Translations under genes and position numbers: made by a program | Origin: Oleispirillum sp963668495 | GTDB lineage: Bacteria > Pseudomonadota > Alphaproteobacteria > Rhodospirillales > Rhodospirillaceae | Reading direction: 5' to 3' | DNA: 64,000 nucleotides | NCBI GenBank assembly: GCA_963668495.1 | Contig: OY764545.1 | Span: 1,488,001-1,552,000 of the forward strand | The notes under the pieces: model-generated | Database searches by the model: none | Seen by the model: the letters and a program-made list of their open reading frames with translations, nothing else | What the model was told of the DNA's origin: nothing | Shown here: positions 1 to 6,867 of the stretch, one piece after another | Layout of the letters: each line of letters opens with the position of its first letter | How positions within the stretch are numbered: position 1 is the stretch's first letter

Positions 1-2
1 CT

Positions 3-503
3 GTTAAAATCCGTCGTAATGGTGATTATATCTTTGTCGTGAATCCGGCACCGTATTACGAAAAAAGCGAAGACATCTACATTCAGCAAGTCACAAAATC
101 CTTCGTGAACAAAGGGCAACTGCCGACAGGCTGGAATGAGCCGGTGGGCCTGCCGACAGAAATCGTTCCGCTGAACAAGCCGACCAACATTCTGGCTGGC
201 TCTACTTTCTCTGGCGTTGTTTTGTCTGAAGGCAAACCGGTTGCAGGGGCAGAAATTGAAATTGAATATCTGGCTGCCGCACCGGATGTGAAAACCAATG
301 CAGCAACCAAACCGGTTGTCGGCCCGATGCCGGGTGGTTCCATTGTTGCCATTACCGATGCAAACGGTGTGTTTACTTTTGGTATTCCGAAAGCAGGTCA
401 CTGGGGCTTTGCAGCCTTGGGAAGTGGTCCGGCCAAGGAATACAAAGGCAAAGAACTAAGCCAAGATGCGGTGATCTGGGTCCAAGCCTTTGATGTAAAA
501 TAA
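3..503 (+). CDS. nikK: NikK-like DUF4198 nickel/cobalt uptake periplasmic protein (5' truncated)
   Basis: The reading frame is already open at the window edge, so the N-terminus (signal peptide and first domain) is missing; about 166 residues remain. The visible part has the DUF4198 pattern of the accessory component of Nik/Cbi ECF metal importers: a beta-rich segment around Tyr-Ile-Phe-Val-Val, then a carboxypeptidase-regulatory-like repeat (Gly-Val-Val-Leu-Ser-Glu-Gly-Lys-Pro-Val-Ala-Gly) and a closing segment ending Phe-Asp-Val-Lys. Members of this family sit in the periplasm and help present Ni2+ or Co2+ to the NikM/CbiM permease. The importer genes downstream support the role. It is separated from nikM by about 230 bp holding a long hairpin, so it may be expressed at a different level. 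Ni versus Co specificity cannot be read from the sequence. Confidence 0.8.
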   Translation, partial: VKIRRNGDYIFVVNPAPYYEKSEDIYIQQVTKSFVNKGQLPTGWNEPVGLPTEIVPLNKPTNILAGSTFSGVVLSEGKPVAGAEIEIEYLAAAPDVKTNAATKPVVGPMPGGSIVAITDANGVFTFGIPKAGHWGFAALGSGPAKEYKGKELSQDAVIWVQAFDVK

Positions 504-534
504 ATCGTATTGGTCTTCTGACCATGCTTCTGGG

Positions 535-589
535 GGGGAGCTGTCGGAAAGAGGTTGATGGAAGTCAGCTTCTTTCGGGGCAGTTCCCC
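535..589 (+). terminator. Long imperfect hairpin between nikK and nikM
   Basis: GGGGAGCTG (535-543) pairs with CAGTTCCCC (581-589) with one G-U. Inside it GAAAGA (547-552) pairs with TCTTTC (571-576), and GTTGA (554-558) with TCAGC (565-569, one G-U), leaving a six-base loop. The tail is only mildly T-rich (tctttgtct). It could be a partial terminator or a processing/stability element that separates nikK from the rest of the importer operon. Confidence 0.5.
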
Positions 590-644
590 GTCTTTGTCTA
601 AGCACACTACCTGTCATATTGCGATTTAGGTTTTGTTCTTAGGC

Positions 645-663
645 ATGTGCGGTCATCGCACAT
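645..663. promoter_or_regulatory. Perfect 7-5-7 inverted repeat upstream of nikM
   Basis: ATGTGCG (645-651), five bases, CGCACAT (657-663) is a perfect dyad 70 bp before the nikM start. Its size and place suit an operator for a dimeric regulator, plausibly metal-responsive. It does not resemble the GTATGA/TCATAC NikR site, so the regulator is unknown. Confidence 0.4.
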
Positions 664-732
664 ACATATCGGGCGAGCCGCTGTCTCATCGCGGCATCGC
701 ATGATCTTTTAGAATCTTTAGGGAAATTCAGG

Positions 733-1338
733 ATGCATATTGTTGATGGTGCCCTTTCCACAGAAGTTCTGGTGGCTGGGGGCGTGCTGACCGCAGGTGG
801 TCTTGCCATTGGTCTGAAGCAGCTGACCGTCGAAAAAATCCCGGCGACCGGCGTTCTGAGTGCAGCATTTTTTGTCGCGTCATTGATCCATGTGTCGCTG
901 GGGGTTTCCAGCGTTCACCTGATCATGAACGGATTGTGTGGATTGATTTTGGGGTGGGCTGCGTTTCCTGCCTTGTTCATCGCGTTGCTTTTGCAGGCGG
1001 TTTTCTTCGGTTTTGGTGGTTTGACGGTTTTGGGGGTGAATGCCCTGAATATTGCTTTGCCCGCTGTGATTATCCATTACATGTGCCGCCGCGGTTGTGC
1101 GTCAGGTAATACGGTGACTGCCGTTGGGACTGCAGTTCTGGGTGGGGCAGGCGCAATTGCCCTAACCACGTTAACGGTTGCGTTGTCCTTGGCGTTTTCC
1201 GGGGATGAATTTATTCCTGCAGCGCAACTGGTGTTTGTTGCCCACATTCCGGTGATGGTGATTGAAGGCTTGCTGTCCGGCGCGGCAGTGTATTTGTTGA
1301 AACGTGTCAAACCCGAATTGCTGACCTTGTCGGCTTGA
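733..1338 (+). CDS. nikM: ECF transporter S component, nickel/cobalt permease NikM/CbiM
   Basis: A 201-residue integral membrane protein that binds and translocates Ni2+ or Co2+ as the substrate-capture subunit of an energy-coupling-factor transporter. The N-terminus Met-His-Ile-Val-Asp-Gly matches the family hallmark in which His2 takes part in metal coordination. Further conserved histidines lie in a segment with His53 and His62 (Leu-Ile-His-Val-Ser-Leu-Gly and Val-His-Leu-Ile-Met-Asn). Six or so hydrophobic segments follow. It heads the nikM-L-Q-O run. Length and motif fit CbiM and NikM equally; the NikK and NikL partners favour a NikKMLQO-type nickel system, but cobalt is possible. Confidence 0.9.
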   Translation: MHIVDGALSTEVLVAGGVLTAGGLAIGLKQLTVEKIPATGVLSAAFFVASLIHVSLGVSSVHLIMNGLCGLILGWAAFPALFIALLLQAVFFGFGGLTVLGVNALNIALPAVIIHYMCRRGCASGNTVTAVGTAVLGGAGAIALTTLTVALSLAFSGDEFIPAAQLVFVAHIPVMVIEGLLSGAAVYLLKRVKPELLTLSA

Positions 1339-1361
1339 AAGACTACTGAGGAGAGTTTTCC

Positions 1362-1976
1362 ATGAAAAAGTTGGTTATTGCTGCCGGTTTGGCTTGTGCA
1401 ATGATGGTTTCCCAGCCGGCATTGGCTCATAAAGTCCTGATGGATGTCTTCACTGAAGGCGACACGATCGCGGGCGAAGTCGGGTTCTCCAACGGTGATA
1501 TGTCCACAGATACTGTTGTTGATATTTTCGATGAAAACGGCAACAAGCTCGGGTCCACCAAAACCGACGCTGACGGTGTATTTACCTACAAACCGACGGC
1601 GAAAGTGAACCTTATCTTCCGTGCAAATCTTGGCGCGGGGCATATTGCGGAAACCACCATGGACGCGGCAGATTTGCCGACGACACTGGGCAGTGCCGAG
1701 GCCGCCCCGGCAAATAATGCGGCTGCTGTTAACGCCAGTGTGGCTGCCGATGCTCCCGCTGCGACCTCTGCTATGGGGGATGTGGACGCAACGGCACTGC
1801 GCAAAATTATTGCCAGTGAAGTCAGCCACGGCATCAAACCGCTGCGCAAAGAAATCATCGCCATGCGTGAGCAAAAAGAGCTGCATTCCATTCTGGGCGG
1901 TATTGGCTATATTGTCGGCATCTTTGGTTTGGGCTTCTTTGTCATGGCCCGTCGCAAACAAGGCCCTGCTGCATAA
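1362..1976 (+). CDS. nikL: NikL/CbiL-like membrane-anchored importer component
   Basis: A 204-residue protein with a clear signal peptide (residues 1-22, ending Ala-Leu-Ala before His23). A carboxypeptidase-regulatory/DUF4198-like beta domain follows (about 24-105), then an Ala-rich linker, and a C-terminal transmembrane helix (about 180-197) ending in Arg-Arg-Lys. This is the layout of NikL, the auxiliary subunit of NikKMLQO nickel importers: an extracytoplasmic domain tethered by one helix. The mature protein begins with His, typical for metal-handling members. It lies 23 bp after nikM and 11 bp before nikQ, so co-transcription is expected. Confidence 0.8.
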   Translation: MKKLVIAAGLACAMMVSQPALAHKVLMDVFTEGDTIAGEVGFSNGDMSTDTVVDIFDENGNKLGSTKTDADGVFTYKPTAKVNLIFRANLGAGHIAETTMDAADLPTTLGSAEAAPANNAAAVNASVAADAPAATSAMGDVDATALRKIIASEVSHGIKPLRKEIIAMREQKELHSILGGIGYIVGIFGLGFFVMARRKQGPAA

Positions 1977-1987
1977 GGTCAGAACAT

Positions 1988-2773
1988 TTGGCACATCAAG
2001 TCTTTGATATTGATGCAACAGAACCCGGTCATGGTCGTGGCCGGGTTCGCTTGCTTGATCCTCGGGCCCGTGTTGTTGTGGCCGCGGTGTTTTCCGTCGC
2101 CATTGTCGGTTTGGAGGGGTTCGTCCCGCTTGGTCTTGCGCTGGGTTTGAGCGTCCTGTTGATGATGGAAGCGGGGCTGCCGCCTTTGCGGACTATGAAG
2201 CGTGTCGCCATGATGGATAGCTTCATTATCTTCATGTTGTTGATGCTCCCTTTCACGATGCCCGGTGATGAAATTTTCTCGGTCTGGGGCTATCCAGCCA
2301 GCCAACAGGGACTGGAAAAGGCCATACGTATCGGGTTGAAAGCCAATGCTATTGTCCTGATGGCTATGACGCTGGTCGGAACGATGGAGCCGGTGATTTT
2401 GGGGCACGCATTGTACCGCTTAAAGGTGCCGGAAAATTTGGTGCTGCTGTTGCTGTTCACGGTCCGATATATCGACGTGATTCACGAAGAGTATCAAGCA
2501 TTGCGCCGTTCGATGAAGGTTCGCGGTTTTCAGTCAAAAGCCAACATGCATAGCTACCGTATGTTTGGTTACTTGGTCGGGATGATGTTGGTGCGGGCCA
2601 TGGAACGTTCGGAACGGATCATGCAGGCGATGAAATGCCGAGGCTTTGTCGGTCGGTTCGAAATTCTTGATACATTACGCTTCCGTTTCCAAGACGCCGT
2701 GTTTGTTGTGGCTATGGCGGTGTTGGTGGGAGCGATTTATGCTGTGGAGTACGGTTATGTCCCCATTCCTTGA
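1988..2773 (+). CDS. nikQ: ECF transporter T component NikQ/CbiQ
   Basis: A 261-residue transmembrane coupling subunit (EcfT family) that links the metal-binding NikM to the NikO ATPase. Several hydrophobic helices occur. The cytoplasmic coupling motifs are visible as Arg-Ser-Met-Lys-Val-Arg-Gly (about residue 173) and Gln-Ala-Met-Lys-Cys-Arg-Gly (about residue 213), matching the paired Ala-Arg-Gly signatures of EcfT proteins. The start is TTG at 1988, preceded by AAGGT nine bases upstream; no better in-frame ATG gives the conserved N-terminus. The 3' end overlaps nikO by 17 bp, suggesting translational coupling. Confidence 0.9.
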   Translation: MAHQVFDIDATEPGHGRGRVRLLDPRARVVVAAVFSVAIVGLEGFVPLGLALGLSVLLMMEAGLPPLRTMKRVAMMDSFIIFMLLMLPFTMPGDEIFSVWGYPASQQGLEKAIRIGLKANAIVLMAMTLVGTMEPVILGHALYRLKVPENLVLLLLFTVRYIDVIHEEYQALRRSMKVRGFQSKANMHSYRMFGYLVGMMLVRAMERSERIMQAMKCRGFVGRFEILDTLRFRFQDAVFVVAMAVLVGAIYAVEYGYVPIP

Positions 2774-3464
2774 GCTGAAAGATATCCATTTCGGTTATCC
2801 GGGCCGCACTGATGTCCTGAAGGGTATCAATCTGGTCGTTAATCCGGGGGAGCGGCTATGCATCGCCGGACATAATGGCGCGGGTAAAAGCACGATTTTC
2901 CATATTATGGTTGGCTTGCTGAAGCCAAAATCCGGGCAGGTTTTGGCCTTTGGTCAGGAACGTAAGAAGGAAGATGATTTCCGCGATGTTCGGCGATTGG
3001 CGGGGCTGGTATTCCAAGATCCGGACGACCAGTTGTTCTGCCCGACGGTGGCTGAAGACGTGGCCTTTGGCCCGCTGAATATCGGCAAAAGCCGGGATGA
3101 GGCGATGGCAATTGTTGATCAGGTTCTGGATCAATTGAACCTGTCGAAGTTCCGCGATCGCATTACCCATAAGCTATCCGGTGGTGAAAAACGTTTGGTC
3201 ACATTGGCAGCAGTGCTGGCAATGGAGCCTAAGGTATTGTTGCTGGATGAACCGACCAACGCCCTTGATGAAAAAACCAAGGAACGCGTGTTAGAGATTT
3301 TGCAATCCCTGCCGCAGACCATTGTTTTTATCTCTCACGATCCAGATTTTCGTGCGCGTCTGGCGTCACGGGTGATGCTGATGCAAGAAGGAAAAATCCT
3401 TGGTCGCATTGCCAATGATGCCTGTTGCGCGAAGCATGCTGCTGAAGACTTATTGCTGGCTTGA
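2757..3464 (+). CDS. nikO: ECF transporter ATPase NikO/CbiO
   Basis: A 235-residue ABC ATPase that powers nickel/cobalt import. Walker A Gly-His-Asn-Gly-Ala-Gly-Lys-Ser-Thr (38-46), Q-loop Gln87, signature Leu-Ser-Gly-Gly-Glu (140-144), Walker B Leu-Leu-Leu-Asp-Glu-Pro-Thr (161-167) and a Ser-His-Asp switch are all present, so the enzyme looks active. The start is taken at ATG 2757, where the normal N-terminus Met-Ser-Pro-Phe-Leu-Glu-Leu begins; the frame stays open further upstream but that part is the nikQ sequence read in another frame. It overlaps the end of nikQ. It completes the importer, with the exporter-type rcnA gene 39 bp downstream. Confidence 0.93.
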   Translation: MSPFLELKDIHFGYPGRTDVLKGINLVVNPGERLCIAGHNGAGKSTIFHIMVGLLKPKSGQVLAFGQERKKEDDFRDVRRLAGLVFQDPDDQLFCPTVAEDVAFGPLNIGKSRDEAMAIVDQVLDQLNLSKFRDRITHKLSGGEKRLVTLAAVLAMEPKVLLLDEPTNALDEKTKERVLEILQSLPQTIVFISHDPDFRARLASRVMLMQEGKILGRIANDACCAKHAAEDLLLA

Positions 3465-3503
3465 GGCCAGTTGTGACCAGAACTGTTTAAGGACATCTGA
3501 CGT

Positions 3504-4451
3504 ATGGAAATGTTCGGCGTAGAAGCCCTGACCACCACATCTTGGCCTGTGTTGTTTTTTACCGCATTCGTTTTTGGTGGGTTGCATGGCTTGGAGCCGG
3601 GGCACTCCAAAACCTTGATGGCTGCATTCATTATTGCTGTTCGCGGGACTGTCGCACAGGCAATCGCCTTGGGATTGGCCGCGGCAGCGTCTCATAGCAT
3701 TATTGTCTGGGTGCTTGGGCTGTCTGCCGCGTATTTCGGTGAAAAAATGGTGCCGGAAGATATGGAGGCTTGGTTCGTGCTGGCCTCTGGTATCATTATC
3801 ATGGGAATCGGTGGCTGGATGTTGCTGCGATTGTTGCTGCAAAAACGTAGCTGCGGGCATAGTCATGATCACCATGACCACGACCATAATCATGGTCATT
3901 CACATGCCCCTCATGCTCATGCTCACAGTCATCACGACCATAACCATGATGACCACAGCCACGATCATCACAAACATGACCATCATGGTCATAGCCACGA
4001 GCATGCGGGCCATGGTGCTCACAGCCATGCGGATGGCTCTGTTCACAGTCATGACGATATGTCACCGGAAGAAATGGATGCCCATGCCCGCTTCCATGCG
4101 GAAGAAATCAAAACCAAGTTTGCTTCGGGACGGGCAACCATGGGGCAAACCATTTTGTTCGGTCTGTCCGGTGGTTTGATCCCGTGCCCGGCGGCGATTA
4201 CGGTTCTGATCCTGTGCCTGCATTTGAATCAGCTTTGGCTCGGTTTCGTTATGGTCTCCGCATTCAGTATTGGTCTTGCCGTGACCATGGTGACCATCGG
4301 CGTTGTCAGCGCGGTGGGTGTGCGCACCATTCGTAACCGCACATCACGGTTTGATGAATGGTTTGCCAAGGCTCCGTACTTGTCCGGGGTGCTGATTATC
4401 ACTATTGGTGCGATCATGCTGATTTCTGGCCTGAAACATGTGCCGTTGTAA
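3504..4451 (+). CDS. rcnA: Nickel/cobalt efflux protein, RcnA/NicO family, with His-rich loop
   Basis: A 315-residue polytopic membrane protein of the NicO/RcnA family. The first helices contain Gly-Leu-His-Gly-Leu-Glu-Pro-Gly-His-Ser-Lys (about 28-38), the family metal-binding motif. A cytoplasmic loop of about 80 residues (about 118-195) is very His-rich (about 30 His, alternating with Asp and Ser). The C-terminal half has Gly-Gly-Leu-Ile-Pro-Cys-Pro-Ala-Ala, the second family signature. RcnA exports Ni2+/Co2+ in E. coli; some NicO relatives are importers. Its position right behind a complete importer suggests either a metal-balancing export valve or a His-loop buffer. A hairpin terminator follows. 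Confidence 0.85.
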   Translation: MEMFGVEALTTTSWPVLFFTAFVFGGLHGLEPGHSKTLMAAFIIAVRGTVAQAIALGLAAAASHSIIVWVLGLSAAYFGEKMVPEDMEAWFVLASGIIIMGIGGWMLLRLLLQKRSCGHSHDHHDHDHNHGHSHAPHAHAHSHHDHNHDDHSHDHHKHDHHGHSHEHAGHGAHSHADGSVHSHDDMSPEEMDAHARFHAEEIKTKFASGRATMGQTILFGLSGGLIPCPAAITVLILCLHLNQLWLGFVMVSAFSIGLAVTMVTIGVVSAVGVRTIRNRTSRFDEWFAKAPYLSGVLIITIGAIMLISGLKHVPL

Positions 4452-4478
4452 CAGGTGAAAGCTTGCGCTTTTAGTATT

Positions 4479-4510
4479 GGGGGAGCAGTCTTGGGGCTGT
4501 CTCCCCCTTT
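4479..4510 (+). terminator. Rho-independent terminator after rcnA
   Basis: GGGGGAG (4479-4485) pairs with CTCCCCC (4501-4507), extended inside by CAG/CTG with one bulged T, and followed by TTTATT. It ends 18 bp before the next start codon, so the downstream ATP-grasp gene either depends on readthrough or has a promoter overlapping the rcnA end. Confidence 0.7.
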
Positions 4511-4528
4511 ATTCTGGAGCCCATTCCA

Positions 4529-5578
4529 ATGACTTGCCATTTGCCCGCCATAGATTTTGATTCATCACTGTTACTGAAAACTCCACAGAATACTTCAACG
4601 CGCATTTTATTTATTGCGCGCCATGCACCGGAGGCCCCGGCGCATATTTGCCGATCTTTTCCCGGTGATGGTGGTTATCCGGCCTATTATCATCGTATGT
4701 GGCGGACGTTAAGCGACCTTGGTTATGCGGTGACCAGTTCAACCCAGTGTCACTCCTTGTTGGGAGCGGTTGGCAACGTCGATTTGGTGTTCTCCTTATA
4801 TAACCGCATGTCCGTGTCAAACCCGGAGCTATGGGTATCATCCACCTGTGAGTTTATGCGATTGCCGTACATCGGTGCTCCCCCCAATGTGCGTGCCGTC
4901 GCAGAAGACAAATGGTTGTCCAAAATAGTTGCCCGTTCAGCCGGGTTGCCGGTTGCCGAGGGCATGGTTTATGCGGATGCCCAGGCTTTGGCGAATCCAC
5001 CTGCATTTGATGGCCCATACTTTGTCAAAAATCGTTTTGGCGCAGCTTCCGAAGGGGTTACCGATGAATCCGTTCAGGACACGTGGGAAGGGGCCGCCCG
5101 TGTTGCCGAAGGATTGCTTGCGCGTGGGATTACGGTGCTGGTGGAACAATACGCGCCGGGTTTGGATATTACGGTTCCGGTTTTAGGTGGGGCGCATCCC
5201 ATGGTGCTGGGGGTCGTGCATCCCCGGTCAGACAAAGTCGGTGGCATCATCACTGAAGACCTGAAACGGGGAGATCCGTTGGGCTATGAAATGTTTGATG
5301 CGGGGATTCACGCAAAAGCCTTGGCGCAGGATGCAGCGGCCCTGTGGGCAACATTGGGAGCCATGGATTATTATCGATTGGATTATCGGTTTGATCCAAA
5401 GACCGGGAAACGCACGTTCCTTGAATTCAACATCTGTTGTTATATCGGCCGCAATGGTGCAATTACCTTGGCTGGTGAACAGCATGGGTTAAGCCTGCAC
5501 GACATTTTGGGGCACGTTATGGAATATTCTTTGGTGCGACAAAAACGCCCCGTTGACTCGCGTTCGTGGGTTCTGTAG
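4529..5578 (+). CDS. ATP-grasp (D-Ala-D-Ala ligase-like) enzyme of unknown substrate
   Basis: A 349-residue protein with the D-alanine:D-alanine ligase fold pattern. There is an N-terminal pre-ATP-grasp segment with Gly-Asp-Gly-Gly-Tyr (about 42-46), Pro-Tyr-Ile-Gly-Ala-Pro-Pro followed by Asp-Lys (the usual selection of the ATP-grasp entry), and Tyr-Phe-Val-Lys-Asn-Arg-Phe-Gly-Ala-Ala-Ser-Glu-Gly (ATP lysine and glycine loop). The end of the catalytic domain has Tyr-Arg-Leu-Asp-Tyr-Arg and Phe-Leu-Glu-Phe-Asn (Mg2+ ligands). It is probably an ATP-dependent carboxylate-amine ligase, but it is not a normal ddl: the usual ddl neighbours are absent and the C-terminal Glu-x-Asn-x-x-Pro segment is altered (Glu-Phe-Asn-Ile-Cys-Cys). 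It follows the metal-transport operon in the same direction with a GGAG ribosome site. Making a metal-chelating peptide is only a guess. Confidence 0.6.
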   Translation: MTCHLPAIDFDSSLLLKTPQNTSTRILFIARHAPEAPAHICRSFPGDGGYPAYYHRMWRTLSDLGYAVTSSTQCHSLLGAVGNVDLVFSLYNRMSVSNPELWVSSTCEFMRLPYIGAPPNVRAVAEDKWLSKIVARSAGLPVAEGMVYADAQALANPPAFDGPYFVKNRFGAASEGVTDESVQDTWEGAARVAEGLLARGITVLVEQYAPGLDITVPVLGGAHPMVLGVVHPRSDKVGGIITEDLKRGDPLGYEMFDAGIHAKALAQDAAALWATLGAMDYYRLDYRFDPKTGKRTFLEFNICCYIGRNGAITLAGEQHGLSLHDILGHVMEYSLVRQKRPVDSRSWVL

Positions 5579-5713
5579 CCCATATTGGACGTCTAAGGTG
5601 CAAAATCATCACACAGCCCTTGCCGAGCCTTGTACTCCGGGACTACTGTTGCTGCCCTTAGGCTGACTTGAATGCCTTCCCCGTTGTTGCTCCTGTTATC
5701 GACTGGCCCGATC

Positions 5714-6310
5714 ATGTTGAACTTGCCGAATATCCTGACCATGGGACGTATTGCTGCGATCCCGCTGATGCTCCTGACGTTTTATTGGGATACCCCAACC
5801 AGCCGCTGGATTGCGTGGGGCTTGTTCAGCCTTGCTGCCATTACGGATTTCTTTGATGGGTATTTGGCGCGGCGTTTGAAACAAGTGTCCGCAATCGGGC
5901 GGTTCCTTGATCCCATTGCCGACAAGCTGCTGGTCGCAGCATTGCTGATGTTCCTTGTGGCGTTTGATCGCATGTCCACATTTAGCTATCTGGCAGCCAT
6001 TATTATTCTCTGTCGGGAGATTTTGGTCTCCGGCCTGCGGGAATATCTGGCACAGCTGCATGTGGGAATGCCGGTGACGCCGTTGGCAAAATGGAAGACT
6101 GCGGTACAGATGGTGGCGCTGCCGGTCCTGATTGTCGGAGATAAGGGGCTGCCCGGATTCGGCATCACCTTGATCGGGGAAGTGCTGTTGTGGTTGGCTG
6201 CGGTGTTGACCATGGTCACTGGATATTCCTATCTGCAAGCCGGAATATCCCATATGCGGGCCATTGATGAAGCAGCAATGGCTGAGAATTCCAGCGAAAA
6301 CGACGAGTAA
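5714..6310 (+). CDS. pgsA: CDP-diacylglycerol-glycerol-3-phosphate 3-phosphatidyltransferase
   Basis: Catalyses the first committed step of phosphatidylglycerol synthesis at the inner membrane. The CDP-alcohol phosphotransferase signature is complete: Asp45, Asp48-Gly49, Ala52-Arg53, Gly62, Asp66 and Asp70, numbering from ATG 5714. Several hydrophobic helices surround it. I chose 5714 because Met-Leu-Asn-Leu-Pro-Asn-Ile-Leu-Thr matches the typical PgsA N-terminus and gives 198 residues; an upstream ATG at 5672 would add 14 atypical residues. Neither start has a strong ribosome site. A 7-bp stem (6317-6323/6338-6344) without a T-tract follows the stop. In many alphaproteobacteria pgsA lies near uvrC; here uvrC is about 10 kb away. 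Confidence 0.9.
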   Translation: MLNLPNILTMGRIAAIPLMLLTFYWDTPTSRWIAWGLFSLAAITDFFDGYLARRLKQVSAIGRFLDPIADKLLVAALLMFLVAFDRMSTFSYLAAIIILCREILVSGLREYLAQLHVGMPVTPLAKWKTAVQMVALPVLIVGDKGLPGFGITLIGEVLLWLAAVLTMVTGYSYLQAGISHMRAIDEAAMAENSSENDE

Positions 6311-6376
6311 AGCCGAGGCAGCGGCGGCGACATACCACGCTGCCGCTATAAGTTTGGTTCACCTGAGCGACAGGAC

Positions 6377-6382
6377 TTGACA
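6377..6382 (+). promoter_or_regulatory. Probable -35 element (TTGACA) of umuDC
   Basis: A perfect TTGACA lies 20 bp before the SOS box. The -10 would fall in the weakly matching AT-rich stretch near 6399-6405, so LexA bound at the box would cover the -10/+1 region. Confidence 0.45.
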
Positions 6383-6402
6383 TCTATCGGCAGGTGTTAA
6401 AT

Positions 6403-6417
6403 GTTCTTGTTATGTTC
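6403..6417 (+). promoter_or_regulatory. LexA (SOS) box GTTC-N7-GTTC upstream of umuD
   Basis: GTTC (6403-6406), TTGTTAT, GTTC (6414-6417) is an exact match to the direct-repeat LexA operator of alphaproteobacteria. It lies 43 bp before the proposed umuD start and just after a TTGACA -35 element, where LexA would block transcription until DNA damage. Confidence 0.85.
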
Positions 6418-6459
6418 CATATTGTTTCCATAGCTCGTTCTGACGAGGGTGCCCCGCCT

Positions 6460-6855
6460 GTGCACGTGCCTGAGTACAGTTGTACTGTGCCTGCCGGGTT
6501 TCCATCACCTGCGGATGATCATTTGCAAAACCAGTTGGATGTTGCCGGGTTATTGGTGGCGCGTCCGGCAGCGACATTTTTTTGTCGAGCCGCAGGGGAT
6601 TCCATGACCGGGGCCGGTATTCAGGACGGTGATGTCTTGGTGGTGGACCGTTCGATCAGTCCTCAAAATGGCGATATCGTGGTGGCGACCTGTGATGGCG
6701 GGCTCACAGTGAAGCGTTTGCGTTCCATGCGTCCGGGGGAATGGGTGCTGGAGGCCGCCAATCCGGCCTATCCACCATTAGCCATTGATGCAGAAAATGG
6801 CATCACGGTTTGGGGTGTGGTGGCTTGGTCCTTGACCCGCCATTGCCGACGATAG
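6460..6855 (+). CDS. umuD: UmuD-like translesion polymerase V accessory protein
   Basis: Self-cleaving LexA/UmuD-family serine peptidase that activates the UmuC polymerase. From GTG 6460 the protein has 131 residues: cleavage site Ala12-Gly13 in Ala-Gly-Phe-Pro-Ser-Pro-Ala-Asp-Asp, nucleophile Ser48 in Gly-Asp-Ser-Met, and general base Lys85 in Thr-Val-Lys-Arg-Leu. The spacings (36 and 37) equal those of E. coli UmuD (24/60/97). The frame opens further upstream at GTG 6394, but that region contains the SOS box and so should be promoter. GTG 6460 has a GAGG about 10 bases before it. Ala replaces the Cys of E. coli at the cleavage site, as in many LexA proteins. It lies 12 bp before umuC. Confidence 0.88.
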   Translation: MHVPEYSCTVPAGFPSPADDHLQNQLDVAGLLVARPAATFFCRAAGDSMTGAGIQDGDVLVVDRSISPQNGDIVVATCDGGLTVKRLRSMRPGEWVLEAANPAYPPLAIDAENGITVWGVVAWSLTRHCRR

Positions 6856-6867
6856 GGGCATAAGCCA

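Noticed and set aside
504..732. Cobalamin or NiCo riboswitch before nikM
   Set aside because: I looked for the conserved B12-box and related sequence and found none; the visible hairpin does not match those architectures by eye.
3850..4060. Short-period repeat or CRISPR-like array in the His-rich stretch
   Set aside because: The repetitive CAT/CAC triplets encode the His-rich loop of the RcnA-type protein in one uninterrupted frame.
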